Part shown: positions 8,104-16,578 of the stretch, piece after piece
Position numbering within the stretch: the first letter of the stretch is position 1
Layout of the letters: each line of letters opens with the position of its first letter
NCBI GenBank assembly: GCA_006546595.1
Contig: VIAD01000006.1
Location: forward strand, 62,001 to 126,000
Direction of reading: 5' to 3'
Source of the DNA: Moraxellaceae bacterium AER2_44_116
Lineage (GTDB): Bacteria; Pseudomonadota; Gammaproteobacteria; Pseudomonadales; Moraxellaceae
Length of the DNA: 64,000 nucleotides
The notes under the pieces: model-generated
Databases searched by the model: none
What the model was told of the DNA's origin: nothing
Seen by the model: only the letters and a program-made list of their open reading frames with translations
Position numbers and translations under genes: made by a program

Positions 8104-8885
8104 TGGACTTTGATTTTGCCCTGATTCTGACCGTTGTTACTCTTGTTGCGGGCTTGATTTGTTTGGCGGATAAACTGTTTTTTAAGCAGCATAAAAGCCC
8201 AGAGCAACAAGCAACGCATGAAGGCGTATATAAAGAAAATATTATCATTGAATATGCGTATTCTTTCTTTCCTGTGCTTGCTGTTGTTTGGGTGTTGCGC
8301 TCATTTCTATTTGAGCCATTTACGATTCCCTCGGGTTCAATGTTGCCGACACTTGAAGTCGGGGATTATATTCTGGTGAATAAATACACCTATGGGCTGC
8401 GTTTACCCGTTATTGGCACAGAAATTATGCCAATGGGCAAGCCAGAACGTGGTGATGTCATGGTATTTAAGTTTCCTCCCAAGCCTAGCATGAACTTTAT
8501 TAAACGGGTTGTTGGTTTACCAGGCGATAAAATTCACTACGAAAATGATAATTTGTATATCAATGATGTACTGGTAGAGCGTAAGTTAGTTCGCCAAGAA
8601 CCAGAAATTGAACCTTGGGAACAATTTTATGAGGAAAAATTAGGCTCGCGTCTTCATATTTCTCGCCAAGAAGTAGGACGTTATCCTGCAGGTAAACAAT
8701 GGACATTTACTGTTCCTGCGGGTCAATACTTCATGATGGGCGATAATCGTGATAACAGTAACGACAGTCGTTTTTGGGGCGCAGTATCTGAGAAAAATAT
8801 TGTGGGTAAAGCATTTTATGTCTGGACTCACAAAGAGCCAGGACTCAAAATGCCAACATTGAGTCGTAATGGCTCTATTCAATAA
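8103..8885 (+). CDS. lepB: Signal peptidase I
   Basis: Membrane serine protease that removes signal peptides from Sec and Tat substrates. Two N-terminal membrane helices (about 5-22 and 50-69) precede the catalytic Ser79 in 'IPSGSMLPTL' and the general-base Lys134 in 'FIKRVVGLPGD'; the later 'GDNRDNSNDSRFWG' box is also typical. At 260 residues it is shorter than E. coli LepB (324) but normal for many gammaproteobacteria. It follows lepA, as usual. Confidence 0.97.
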   Translation: MDFDFALILTVVTLVAGLICLADKLFFKQHKSPEQQATHEGVYKENIIIEYAYSFFPVLAVVWVLRSFLFEPFTIPSGSMLPTLEVGDYILVNKYTYGLRLPVIGTEIMPMGKPERGDVMVFKFPPKPSMNFIKRVVGLPGDKIHYENDNLYINDVLVERKLVRQEPEIEPWEQFYEEKLGSRLHISRQEVGRYPAGKQWTFTVPAGQYFMMGDNRDNSNDSRFWGAVSEKNIVGKAFYVWTHKEPGLKMPTLSRNGSIQ

Positions 8886-8903
8886 CAACGAGAAGGGGTG
8901 ATT

Positions 8904-9290
8904 ATGCGTGCATCACAACGGGGTATGTCTTACTGGTCAATATTATCTATCGTGAGTTTAGTGGCACTAATCATTAAAGTCGTGGCGACAATAGGACCTG
9001 TGTATCTGGACTATTATACGATTGATAAAATGATACAGGCTAAATTTAGGGATCCTCAAATCGATAAGTTTGAAGTCGCCGCTTTTACAGCCGATCTTGG
9101 TGCTCAAATGACTCGTAATAATATACGTGATCGTAAAATCGAGGACTTGATGGTGCTTAGGCGCGATGGCAATAAGTTGTTGATTGATCTTGATTATGAA
9201 GAGCGAAAAAATTTAATGGCAAATTTGGATGTGGTTGCACATTTCAAAAAGTCATATTCTTCCGAGAGACCAGAAGGCTTTACCGAGTAA
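8904..9290 (+). CDS. DUF4845 small membrane-anchored protein
   Basis: A 128-residue protein with one N-terminal membrane segment (about 11-31) and a periplasmic-type alpha/beta domain. Proteins of the DUF4845 family are routinely encoded between lepB and rnc in gamma- and betaproteobacteria; function unknown. The ATG at 8904 is chosen because AGAAGGGG ends five bases upstream; an in-frame GTG at 8898 lies inside this Shine-Dalgarno. The stop TAA shares its last base with the rnc ATG. Confidence 0.85.
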   Translation: MRASQRGMSYWSILSIVSLVALIIKVVATIGPVYLDYYTIDKMIQAKFRDPQIDKFEVAAFTADLGAQMTRNNIRDRKIEDLMVLRRDGNKLLIDLDYEERKNLMANLDVVAHFKKSYSSERPEGFTE

Positions 9291-9967
9291 TGTTGTCAAA
9301 CGCGCGATTAATGAAGTCACTGGACTATACATTCCAAGACGAAAAACTGTTAAAACTGGCATTAACCCACCGTAGTGTCAGTGGTAATCATAATAACGAA
9401 CGCCTAGAATTTTTAGGCGATTCTATTCTCGGTATGATTATTGCCAATTATTTATATCATCACTTTCCTCACGAAAAAGAAGGGCGATTGACCCGTTTAC
9501 GTGCCAGTTTAGTCAATCAAGAAAGCTTGGCAGACATCGGACGATCGTTAAAGTTGGGCGACTATTTAAGCTTAGGTGCAGGTGAGTTAAAAAGTGGTGG
9601 TTTTCGCAGAGATTCTATTTTAGCGGATACGGTAGAAGCGTTATTGGGGGCTATTTATTTAGACTCATCAAATGTCGATATTTGTAGGCAAGCATTGTTG
9701 AAATGGTATGGTACACGTTTAGAAACCATTACAAGCGAACCAACCCTAAAAGACCCTAAAAGTCGCCTGCAAGAGTATTTGCAGTCGCGCCATCTCGCGT
9801 TACCTATTTATAGCGTGACTGCGGTATTTGGTGAAGACCATAACCAAACTTTTCACGTTCAGTGTCAGGTTGAAAACGTAGCTCCTGTGCAGGGGAGTGG
9901 TAATAGTCGTCGTTATGCTGAACAAGCGGCGGCCACTGCCTTATTAACAGAGTTGGGTATTGAGTAA
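9290..9967 (+). CDS. rnc: Ribonuclease III
   Basis: Double-strand-specific endoribonuclease for rRNA and mRNA processing. The signature 'ERLEFLGDS' gives catalytic E40 and D44, and 'DTVEALLGAIY' gives D113 and E116. A C-terminal double-stranded RNA-binding domain begins at 'DPKSRLQEYLQ' (about 152). The 225-residue length matches E. coli (226). Coupled to the preceding gene by one-base overlap and followed after three bases by era, the classic rnc-era-recO order. Confidence 0.97.
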   Translation: MLSNARLMKSLDYTFQDEKLLKLALTHRSVSGNHNNERLEFLGDSILGMIIANYLYHHFPHEKEGRLTRLRASLVNQESLADIGRSLKLGDYLSLGAGELKSGGFRRDSILADTVEALLGAIYLDSSNVDICRQALLKWYGTRLETITSEPTLKDPKSRLQEYLQSRHLALPIYSVTAVFGEDHNQTFHVQCQVENVAPVQGSGNSRRYAEQAAATALLTELGIE

Positions 9968-9970
9968 AAC

Positions 9971-10918
9971 ATGACAGAGCAATTGATTGAGAATTTTTTT
10001 GGTGGTGGCACACAAGCCGTTGATGTGAGTAATTATCGCTGTGGTTTTGTCGCGATTGTTGGTCGGCCAAATGTTGGCAAATCGACGCTGCTGAATCATT
10101 TATTAGGCCAAAAGTTATCGATTACTTCTCGTAAGCCACAAACGACACGTCATAAAATCTTAGGGATTGTTACGCAAGATAAAGTCCAAGCGATTTATGT
10201 TGATACACCGGGAATGCACAAACGCGAGCCACGGGCAATCAATCGCTACATGAACAAAGCCGCACAAAGCGCGTTAAAAGATGTTGATTTAGTGTTGTTT
10301 GTGGTTGATGCGATGAAGTGGACACCCGATGATGATTTGGTGTTGGAAAAATTAGAGCACACCGATACGCCTGTATTATTAGTATTGAATAAAGTCGATA
10401 CCATTGATGATAAAGCGGTGTTATTACCCTACCTCGAAGAGCTAAACAAAAAACGGCATTTTTCGGAAGTCATCCCCTTGTCGGCATTACGTGGCCATAA
10501 TTTGCCACAATTGCATGAAGTGGTCAGCCGTTATTTACCTTTTGCGCCACCCCTGTATGGTGAAGATCAAATCACCGATCGCTCACAACGCTTTTTAGCG
10601 GCAGAAGTGATTCGTGAAAAAATTATGCGTCAATTGGGTGATGAAATTCCTTACGATTTAACCGTGCAAATTGAAAGCTTCAAATTAGACGGTCGGATGT
10701 ATCGGATTGATGCCACAATCCTCGTCGAGCGTGATGGTCAAAAAGCGATTGTCATTGGTGAAGGTGGTCAAAAACTCAAGACCATTGGCCAAGCAGCGCG
10801 TGTTGATATGGAAAAAATGTTTGATAGCAAAGTCATGTTAACGGTCTGGGTAAAAGTAAAAGGTGGTTGGTCAGACGATGAGCGCGCCTTAAAAAGTTTA
10901 GGCTATGGCGATATATGA
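9971..10918 (+). CDS. era: GTPase Era
   Basis: Essential GTPase that binds 16S rRNA during 30S maturation. P-loop G31-R-P-N-V-G-K-S38, switch DTPG at 78-81, NKVD at 140-143 and a C-terminal KH domain with 'GEGGQKLKTIG'. The N-terminus has about 20 residues before the G domain, longer than E. coli Era; no better-placed start is obvious. The stop overlaps recO as ATGA. Confidence 0.96.
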   Translation: MTEQLIENFFGGGTQAVDVSNYRCGFVAIVGRPNVGKSTLLNHLLGQKLSITSRKPQTTRHKILGIVTQDKVQAIYVDTPGMHKREPRAINRYMNKAAQSALKDVDLVLFVVDAMKWTPDDDLVLEKLEHTDTPVLLVLNKVDTIDDKAVLLPYLEELNKKRHFSEVIPLSALRGHNLPQLHEVVSRYLPFAPPLYGEDQITDRSQRFLAAEVIREKIMRQLGDEIPYDLTVQIESFKLDGRMYRIDATILVERDGQKAIVIGEGGQKLKTIGQAARVDMEKMFDSKVMLTVWVKVKGGWSDDERALKSLGYGDI

Positions 10919-11589
10919 CACAACTGGCCGAGCTATGTCATGCCTTTGTTCTGCATAGTCGGCCTTATCGTGAAAAAAGTCGTTTAGTCGATCTCTGGAC
11001 ACTGGAGCATGGCCGAATTAATGCGGTCATGCGTCAACACATACCGCCGCTATTTCAACCGTGTTTAGTTGCATGGCGTGGCAAAACGCCTCTTAAAACA
11101 ATTTCTCATTGCGAAAGTGTTGGCATGCCGTTAGTGCTAGAGGGGGATGCGTTATTTGCGGGTTTTTATCTCAATGAATTGTTAGTTCGGTTGTTGGTGA
11201 CAGAAGAGCCGCAGCTTGAGTTGTTTGCCTTATATACCGCAAGTTTGCCCTGTTGTAATCAGCGAGCTTTGCTTGAGCCGACCTTACGGCAGTTTGAGCG
11301 TGGCTTATTGGCGACATTAGGTTATGCGGTGAATTTTTATCAGGATGCAGTAGGACAAGCGATATTACCCGAACGGTATTATCACTATGATCCCGAGCAG
11401 GGCTTTATTGCTACGCCCAGTCAATTAGCGGAAACATGGCAAGGCAGCATTTTGTTGGCCATTGCGAAAGATGATTTTAATCAGCAAGCGACTCGACAAG
11501 CCGCAAAATTAATTTTACGCCGAGCATTGGCGCAACAGCTCGGTAGCAAACCCCTGAAAAGTCGTGAATTATGGCAGAGGACACCATGA
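10915..11589 (+). CDS. recO: DNA repair protein RecO
   Basis: RecFOR mediator that helps load RecA on gapped DNA. The N-terminal OB fold is recognisable from 'AFVLHSRPYREKSRLVDLWTLEHGRI', followed by a helical domain; 224 residues is near the family norm. It overlaps era (ATGA) at the start and pdxJ (ATGA) at the end, so rnc-era-recO-pdxJ is one tightly coupled unit. Confidence 0.94.
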   Translation: MTQLAELCHAFVLHSRPYREKSRLVDLWTLEHGRINAVMRQHIPPLFQPCLVAWRGKTPLKTISHCESVGMPLVLEGDALFAGFYLNELLVRLLVTEEPQLELFALYTASLPCCNQRALLEPTLRQFERGLLATLGYAVNFYQDAVGQAILPERYYHYDPEQGFIATPSQLAETWQGSILLAIAKDDFNQQATRQAAKLILRRALAQQLGSKPLKSRELWQRTP

Positions 11590-12314
11590 GCAGTATTTTA
11601 CTCGGTATCAATATCGATCACGTGGCAACATTACGACAAGCTCGCGGCACACGTTACCCAGAGCCTCTACTTGCGGCGTTATTGGCGGAAGAAGCGGGGG
11701 CGGATGGCATTACCTTGCATTTGCGTGAAGACCGTCGCCATATTCAAGAACGTGATGTTCGGATGTTGAGTGGTTTGTTGCAAACGCGAATGAATTTAGA
11801 AATTGCGGTTACCGAAGACATGTTACGTTTTGCCGAAGAAATTAGACCCGCTCATGTGTGTTTAGTGCCTGAACGTCGTGAAGAGTTAACCACAGAAGGC
11901 GGTTTAGACGTAGCAGGACAGATGGACAAAATTGCCGCCGCTTGTCAGCGTTTAACCAAGCTCGGTATTGATGTGTCGTTATTTATTGATCCAGATGCTC
12001 GTCAAATAGATGCTGCTATTGCGTGTGGTGCGCCGACGATTGAGTTGCATACAGGCGCGTATGCCGATGCTCATCATCCTCAAGCACAGCTTATTGAATT
12101 AAAACGTATTATTGATGCAACCGCTTATGCCACGCCTAAGTTAATCGTCAATGCAGGACATGGCTTGCATTATCATAATGTACAGCCCGTTGCCGCCATC
12201 AAAGACATTAATGAGCTAAATATTGGCCATGCCATTGTCGCCCATGCTTTGTTTGTGGGTTTTAAGTCGGCAGTACAAGAAATGAAAGCATTAATGATGC
12301 AAGCTCGCCTGTAG
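11586..12314 (+). CDS. pdxJ: Pyridoxine 5'-phosphate synthase PdxJ
   Basis: Condenses 1-deoxyxylulose 5-phosphate with 3-amino-2-oxopropyl phosphate to form pyridoxine 5'-phosphate (DXP-dependent vitamin B6 pathway). The TIM-barrel starts 'LLGINIDHVATLRQARG', with later 'HLREDRRHI' and 'VNAGHGLHYHNV' typical of the phosphate and active-site loops. The ATG at 11586, four-base overlap with the recO stop and AGAGGA upstream, is better than an in-frame ATG 15 bases earlier. The stop TAG is supplied by a palindromic repeat. Confidence 0.97.
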   Translation: MSSILLGINIDHVATLRQARGTRYPEPLLAALLAEEAGADGITLHLREDRRHIQERDVRMLSGLLQTRMNLEIAVTEDMLRFAEEIRPAHVCLVPERREELTTEGGLDVAGQMDKIAAACQRLTKLGIDVSLFIDPDARQIDAAIACGAPTIELHTGAYADAHHPQAQLIELKRIIDATAYATPKLIVNAGHGLHYHNVQPVAAIKDINELNIGHAIVAHALFVGFKSAVQEMKALMMQARL

Positions 12315-12334
12315 GGGCGAATTTATTCGCCTAA
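12308..12334 (+). repeat. 27-base palindromic repeat, copy 2, containing the pdxJ stop codon
   Basis: Identical over 27 bases to the element at the nadB end. The coding sequence enters the repeat at ...CGC CTG TAG, so TAG of the GTAG head is the stop. GGCGAAT and ATTCGCC form the palindrome. Confidence 0.8.
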
Positions 12335-12340
12335 ATAAAT

Positions 12341-12371
12341 GTGATTGGCGCACGTATATCGCGCCAATCAC
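12341..12371. terminator. Bidirectional stem-loop between pdxJ and the SIMPL gene
   Basis: Perfect 11-bp arms GTGATTGGCGC / GCGCCAATCAC around a nine-base loop, placed between two convergent genes. No long U-run, so termination is inferred from stem strength and position. Confidence 0.6.
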
Positions 12372-12379
12372 AAAATGAC

Positions 12380-13075
12380 CTACTGCTCTAATTCAATACT
12401 GCCAGATACCATCACATTTAAACGACTTTGCCCACCTGCATAATCAGCAGCAGGTGCAGCGTCTGCCATTTCCATTTTTGCGGCGCGTACCATGTACATG
12501 GCCTGAGGTGGTGAATTGTTCGTTGTGCCTAAATTCATTTGCACTAATTTATAACCTTTGGCATTCCATGCTGTTTTGATTTTATCGGCACGTTGGCGAA
12601 AAGCGGCAACAGCTTCACTAATTAATTGGTTTTCTAGTTCCCGTCGTGTTTCAGGGGCAACCGTAAAGTTTAGATTATTGAGTTGTAGTTTGGCTTGCAG
12701 TTGGCTGATTAATTCGCCAGCGGCTTTAAAGTCTTTACTGGATACTTGTACTTCAGCGCGACCACGCCAGCCATCTAATTTGTTTTTATCGTTATAAATC
12801 GGATACGTCTGTTGATTGCCACTGGTTAACTTCACCGTTGAATAGCTTGAGCCTAACTTTAACGACTCATTGGTAATCGTTGTTAATTCTTTGGCTAATA
12901 ATGCAGGGTTTTTATTGTTGAGTTCAACGCTGAGTGTTGCGGAGAGTAAATCATTGGCAATTTCTTTTTCAACATCGGTTTGAAAATCAATACGTTGGTA
13001 GGTAGGTGCAGTATCAGCATAAATAGGTGTCGTCACGATCAGTAAAGCCATGAGGAGTAAGTGTCTTTTTAGCAT
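12380..13075 (-). CDS. SIMPL-domain (DUF541) periplasmic protein
   Basis: A 231-residue exported protein: signal peptide MLKRHLLLMALLIVTTPIYA followed by the alternating pattern of the SIMPL/DUF541 (BP26/YggE-like) family, including the repeated 'VQVSSKDFKAAGELISQLQ' segment. Relatives form ring oligomers in the periplasm or outer membrane and some relate to oxidative stress, but the function is not established. The start is taken at the Met giving a proper signal peptide; seven residues could precede it. Closest minus-strand neighbour of the O-antigen-ligase-like gene but separated by a terminator. Confidence 0.8.
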   Translation of the reverse strand: MLKRHLLLMALLIVTTPIYADTAPTYQRIDFQTDVEKEIANDLLSATLSVELNNKNPALLAKELTTITNESLKLGSSYSTVKLTSGNQQTYPIYNDKNKLDGWRGRAEVQVSSKDFKAAGELISQLQAKLQLNNLNFTVAPETRRELENQLISEAVAAFRQRADKIKTAWNAKGYKLVQMNLGTTNNSPPQAMYMVRAAKMEMADAAPAADYAGGQSRLNVMVSGSIELEQ

Positions 13076-13151
13076 GATAGAGCCTGTGATAAACAAAATA
13101 AGAGACTAGCGAGTTTAAAGGATGAACGTGTGTTTTTCTAAGCGAGTCCCG

Positions 13152-13185
13152 TAACAAAAAAAGGACGTTGTGTCCTTTTTTGTTA
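13152..13185 (-). terminator. Rho-independent terminator of the O-antigen-ligase-like gene
   Basis: AACAAAAAAAGGAC pairs with GTCCTTTTTTGTT around GTTGT, with A/T runs on both sides; it starts right after the minus-strand stop codon. Confidence 0.8.
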
Positions 13186-13186
13186 T

Positions 13187-14629
13187 TCATGGTTTTGATG
13201 TTTCAGTTAGCCGCTTTTTCTTTTTATGATGTTCCTGCTGTTCCATTGAATGAGCGATACAAGCAAATGCACATAGCAAGGTAAACAATAACGCATTGGC
13301 AGGAATTTGTAGATTAAAGTCGCTACTGGAGTGAATCATTAAACTCATAATACCCATCATCGCGGCAAATCCTGCACCTTTCAAAATCGCTGTTTGCCGT
13401 TGTTGTTGTGCCTGAATAGCGCGGATAAAACTATAGAGTACAATCAGCCCAAATAAAGCGAATCCGATCATTCCATACTCAATAGCAATTTGTAAAAAAT
13501 CATTGTGGGCAAAGTCAAAAAATAAATACGAGTGGTTATCCCGATAACTCATAAAGGTATTGTAGAAACTTCCCGCCCCTGAACCTGTCAACCAAAAATC
13601 TTGTAAAAGTACCAAACTGCGTTGAAAGACAAAGAAACGCCCATCACCTTCTACGGTTGTGCCTTCTAAACGCGCAGCCAGTTGGTCTAAGCCGAACCAA
13701 GAGCCAAGAATGAGCATATCAATCGCAATTAAGCTGATAAATAAAATAGCAAGTGATTTGGCTTTGTGACTTTTTCGGTAAATCCATAACCCTACAACAC
13801 CACATAAACCTAAACTAGCAAAAAAAGCCGTATTGCCCATTCGTGAATGGGATAACACTAAAGCAACCACCATTAACGCTAAAAAAACGCGTAAACGTGC
13901 TTTACCACTTAATAACGTGAAAACAAAATTTCTAATGCTGGCGCGCAAACCTGCGTAGTCATCTTTATTTTGAATAATGTGGGTAACCAACAGCCCAACA
14001 CCAACGGCAATACTCATTTCTAAGTAGCCCGCGAGATGATTTCTATTAATAAATGTCCCTGTTGTTGAGCTTTGTCGTCCATCGTGAATATGAAATATAT
14101 CAAATGCTTCACCACCTAATACGGTGAGTACACCATAGACGGCTTGTAAAACACCACTCACGACAATGAGATTTGCCACGTTTTCTAAGCGTTTAGGGGT
14201 ATTGATAAGGGCTAAGGACAACACAAAAAACAAGGCATAGGCGACACTTTTTTGCAGTTTATAGAGGGTCGCACCTGTATCTAAAGAAATACTATGCCAT
14301 GCCTGACTATTTTCATAATAGTGACTGACCTGTGGTGAAACTATGTTTAGCACGTCAGGAGGGAGGGGAACTAATTGCAATGCTGACCACAAAGGAATCA
14401 GAAAGAATAAAATAATAATTTTTTTATTTTGAGTGAGTGCTTTAGCAAGGGGATTACCGTTTATGGTTAATAACCACATACAAAAAAGAGCAGCAATCAG
14501 CAGTTCAAGTAACGCCGCCGACCAAATTCTGTTACTGCCCAGTGGAATAGGAGACCACAGTAAAATAATACATAAAAAAACAAACAGAAAACGTTCTATA
14601 TTATTAAATAACTTATTGAATACCAACAT
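13187..14629 (-). CDS. O-antigen ligase / O-oligosaccharyltransferase (Wzy_C) family membrane protein
   Basis: About 480 residues with some 10-12 membrane helices and the large periplasmic loop typical of the Wzy_C superfamily (WaaL ligases, PglL/PilO-type protein O-glycosyltransferases, Wzy polymerases). Family marks include 'FINRNHLAGYLEMS', the 'GSGAGSFYNTF' loop and 'AHNDFLQIAIEYGMIGF' near the C-terminus, holding a conserved His. Such enzymes act in the periplasm on undecaprenyl-linked glycans; ligase and protein transferase cannot be told apart from sequence alone. The start at 14629 is used; a TTG at 14665 would abut the upstream terminator. The upstream neighbour is a secreted Ser/Thr-rich protein, a possible acceptor. 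Confidence 0.8.
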   Translation of the reverse strand: MLVFNKLFNNIERFLFVFLCIILLWSPIPLGSNRIWSAALLELLIAALFCMWLLTINGNPLAKALTQNKKIIILFFLIPLWSALQLVPLPPDVLNIVSPQVSHYYENSQAWHSISLDTGATLYKLQKSVAYALFFVLSLALINTPKRLENVANLIVVSGVLQAVYGVLTVLGGEAFDIFHIHDGRQSSTTGTFINRNHLAGYLEMSIAVGVGLLVTHIIQNKDDYAGLRASIRNFVFTLLSGKARLRVFLALMVVALVLSHSRMGNTAFFASLGLCGVVGLWIYRKSHKAKSLAILFISLIAIDMLILGSWFGLDQLAARLEGTTVEGDGRFFVFQRSLVLLQDFWLTGSGAGSFYNTFMSYRDNHSYLFFDFAHNDFLQIAIEYGMIGFALFGLIVLYSFIRAIQAQQQRQTAILKGAGFAAMMGIMSLMIHSSSDFNLQIPANALLFTLLCAFACIAHSMEQQEHHKKKKRLTETSKP

Positions 14630-14666
14630 ACGACTTTGACTATAAAATAATAAAAAAGACTTCAAT

Positions 14667-14693
14667 AAAAAAGGGTCTAAAAGACCCTTTTTT
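14667..14693 (-). terminator. Rho-independent terminator between the Ser-rich gene and the ligase-like gene
   Basis: Perfect 12-bp stem AAAAAAGGGTCT / AGACCCTTTTTT with an AAA loop and U-run, directly after the Ser-rich gene. Expression of the next gene needs read-through or its own promoter. Confidence 0.85.
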
Positions 14694-14709
14694 ATAACAA
14701 CAGATTAAA

Positions 14710-15297
14710 TCAAGAGCAGCTAGCTTTCTTAGGATCACAAACACCACCACCACCAGAACTAGAGCTACTAGAGCTACTAGAAGTACTGTTACTAGCGGTA
14801 GTTGTAGTAGTTGCACTAGAAGGAGTATCTGTACTAGAAGGAGTAGATGTTTTAGGAGACGAAATATCAGCAAGTTGTTGATTAATTGTTGCAACAGGTA
14901 CGCCACTATCTTTTGCAGCCTGAGCAACAGCTTGTCTTGCTTCGGGAGTCGTCACTGCGCGAAGTGCCGCACTGGTAATGGCCGTTGCTTGAAGTGGTAC
15001 TTTAGCAATTGCAAACGAAGTAATTGAGTTTGCATTAGCTGGATCAGCTTTAATAGCAGCGGCAACAGCAACCGGCGCATTGTTAGGATCGGCTTCCATG
15101 ATTTCAGCCAGTGCTTCTTCTACGGTCGCGCCAGCTTTTACGGCTTCTGCTATAGCATCTTCTGCATTCTTTTTGGCAGCTTTACTCGCTTTGTTGGCTG
15201 TGTAACTTTTCTTAGCTGTGCCTTCACCCGCAGCATAAACAGTAGTAACAGGCAACATGGCTGCTAACAGTACAGCTCCTAGCATTAATTTACGCAT
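14710..15297 (-). CDS. Small secreted Ala-rich protein with Ser/Thr/Gly tail
   Basis: Not recognised. Visible parts of the 195 residues: signal peptide MRKLMLGAVLLAAMLPVTTVYA; a Lys/Ala-rich start; an Ala-rich helical middle (about 45-140) with periodic 'VEEALAEIMEADPNNAPVAV'-like units; a low-complexity Ser/Thr tail (about 146-180) with nine consecutive Ser; four Gly; and an end carrying two Cys (VCDPKKASC) that could form a disulfide. A strong AAAGGAG precedes the ATG by eight bases. The tail resembles an O-glycosylation or surface-linker segment, and the next gene downstream encodes an O-oligosaccharyltransferase-like protein. Function unknown. Confidence 0.75.
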   Translation of the reverse strand: MRKLMLGAVLLAAMLPVTTVYAAGEGTAKKSYTANKASKAAKKNAEDAIAEAVKAGATVEEALAEIMEADPNNAPVAVAAAIKADPANANSITSFAIAKVPLQATAITSAALRAVTTPEARQAVAQAAKDSGVPVATINQQLADISSPKTSTPSSTDTPSSATTTTTASNSTSSSSSSSSSGGGGVCDPKKASCS

Positions 15298-15422
15298 AGG
15301 ATAAACTCCTTTGAAAGATTAAATGAAACGGCCTTAAGGCTATGCAGGAATCGTAGTTCAAGGCAAGCCATTTGGCAAGCACAAAGATGTTTTTGTACAT
15401 AATTAAATCGTTATTAAGCGAC

Positions 15423-16457
15423 TTATTGATACCAACGTTGTAAGCCTGCTGCATGATAAGCCTCACGTTTTGCACTACTTGGTAACCAATACTGATAAGA
15501 AGCGGTTGCACTTAACAGAAAATCAAATAACGTTAAATGACGGCGCAATACCCGAGTTAAACGGTGTGGCAAAATAGGATTAAAATGACCAAACCATGTA
15601 AATAATTGCCGTGGGTTTTTCTTGACCCACAGCCATGAACCCATTTCTAAGGTGAAGGGCAAAAAAACGTGATTATTGCCACTTTGTAATTGGGCTTGAT
15701 ACAAATAATCCCACAAATCACCGTGAGTGGTGTAGTTGAGAGATTGCGGTTCCATCAGGTAAAAACTGTGATTAGGATACGTGTTGTTAAAAACTTCTCG
15801 TAATGCGACAGCTTCAGCTAAATGCGGCGGTGCTTGGCGATGACTGGCATAAGGAAACCAAATCCGATCACGCAAACCAAAACCTGAATGACAATCCATG
15901 GCCAAAGAAAACGGTTGACCTAATAATTTTTCTTGCACATAACGCACAAGCACTTCTGCCTCAACTTCAAATTGATTTTTTTGTCCACGATACCACGGTA
16001 ATTTCGGTGATAAACGTTGGCCGCCCAATGGCCACGCAGTAAAGCCTTGTGCTTCAACAGGTGCGTTACGCATTAAATCAACGCCATTGGGATTAGAGCG
16101 CGTACTTTTTAATAAGCCACCCACATTTAATAATGGGATGCAAACAATGCGTACTTTCGTCAACAAATGCAGCAATCCTTGATCCCATTGGCAACGTGCT
16201 AATAAGTTTTCTAACCATGCCAGTAAAATTTGACTGCCAATGCGCTCCATACCATGTACACCGCCAAAAAAGCCAATTGTTGGTGCGTCAGCGGCTTGGC
16301 TACCGAGTTCAATACTCCAAATGGGTAACTTCAAACCATCAACCGTAATAGTAGCTAATACTTCTGAGCGTAAATCAGCATCATATTTAGCAATCAATTG
16401 TTCGAGTTGGTGTAGTTCGGGAAAGAGGGTAGGCGAGATATGAGAAAAATGTGGCAT
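15423..16457 (-). CDS. M14-like zinc carboxypeptidase/deacylase family protein
   Basis: A 344-residue protein with the zinc-binding H68-x-x-E71 in 'GGVHGMERIGSQ' and the third ligand H190 in 'AMDCHSGFG'. 'NPNGVDLMRNAP' (about 123-133) corresponds to the substrate-binding N-R region, and 'FTLEMGSW' probably carries the catalytic Glu. No signal peptide is evident, suggesting a cytosolic peptidase or amidohydrolase; substrate unknown. It is upstream of the Ser-rich gene on the same strand, with about 125 bases between. Confidence 0.78.
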   Translation of the reverse strand: MPHFSHISPTLFPELHQLEQLIAKYDADLRSEVLATITVDGLKLPIWSIELGSQAADAPTIGFFGGVHGMERIGSQILLAWLENLLARCQWDQGLLHLLTKVRIVCIPLLNVGGLLKSTRSNPNGVDLMRNAPVEAQGFTAWPLGGQRLSPKLPWYRGQKNQFEVEAEVLVRYVQEKLLGQPFSLAMDCHSGFGLRDRIWFPYASHRQAPPHLAEAVALREVFNNTYPNHSFYLMEPQSLNYTTHGDLWDYLYQAQLQSGNNHVFLPFTLEMGSWLWVKKNPRQLFTWFGHFNPILPHRLTRVLRRHLTLFDFLLSATASYQYWLPSSAKREAYHAAGLQRWYQ

Positions 16458-16531
16458 AACATCATCAGTCTATATTTATAAATATAGAGGTGATTATCGT
16501 GATGAGATGTGACAAATAAAAGGCTAAAACA

Positions 16532-16555
16532 AAAAACCCGCCGAAGCGGGTTTTT
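16532..16555 (-). terminator. Terminator of rpsT with UUCG tetraloop
   Basis: On the minus strand CCCGC-TTCG-GCGGG followed by a T-run: a textbook intrinsic terminator with a C(UUCG)G loop. Confidence 0.92.
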
Positions 16556-16578
16556 CACAAAACATCTAGCTTAAAAAA

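Noticed and set aside
14640..14927. Leu-rich small protein on the minus strand overlapping the Ser-rich gene
   Set aside because: It is the frame-shifted reading of the Ser/Thr codon repeats; no ribosome-binding site, and the other frame has a signal peptide and strong Shine-Dalgarno.
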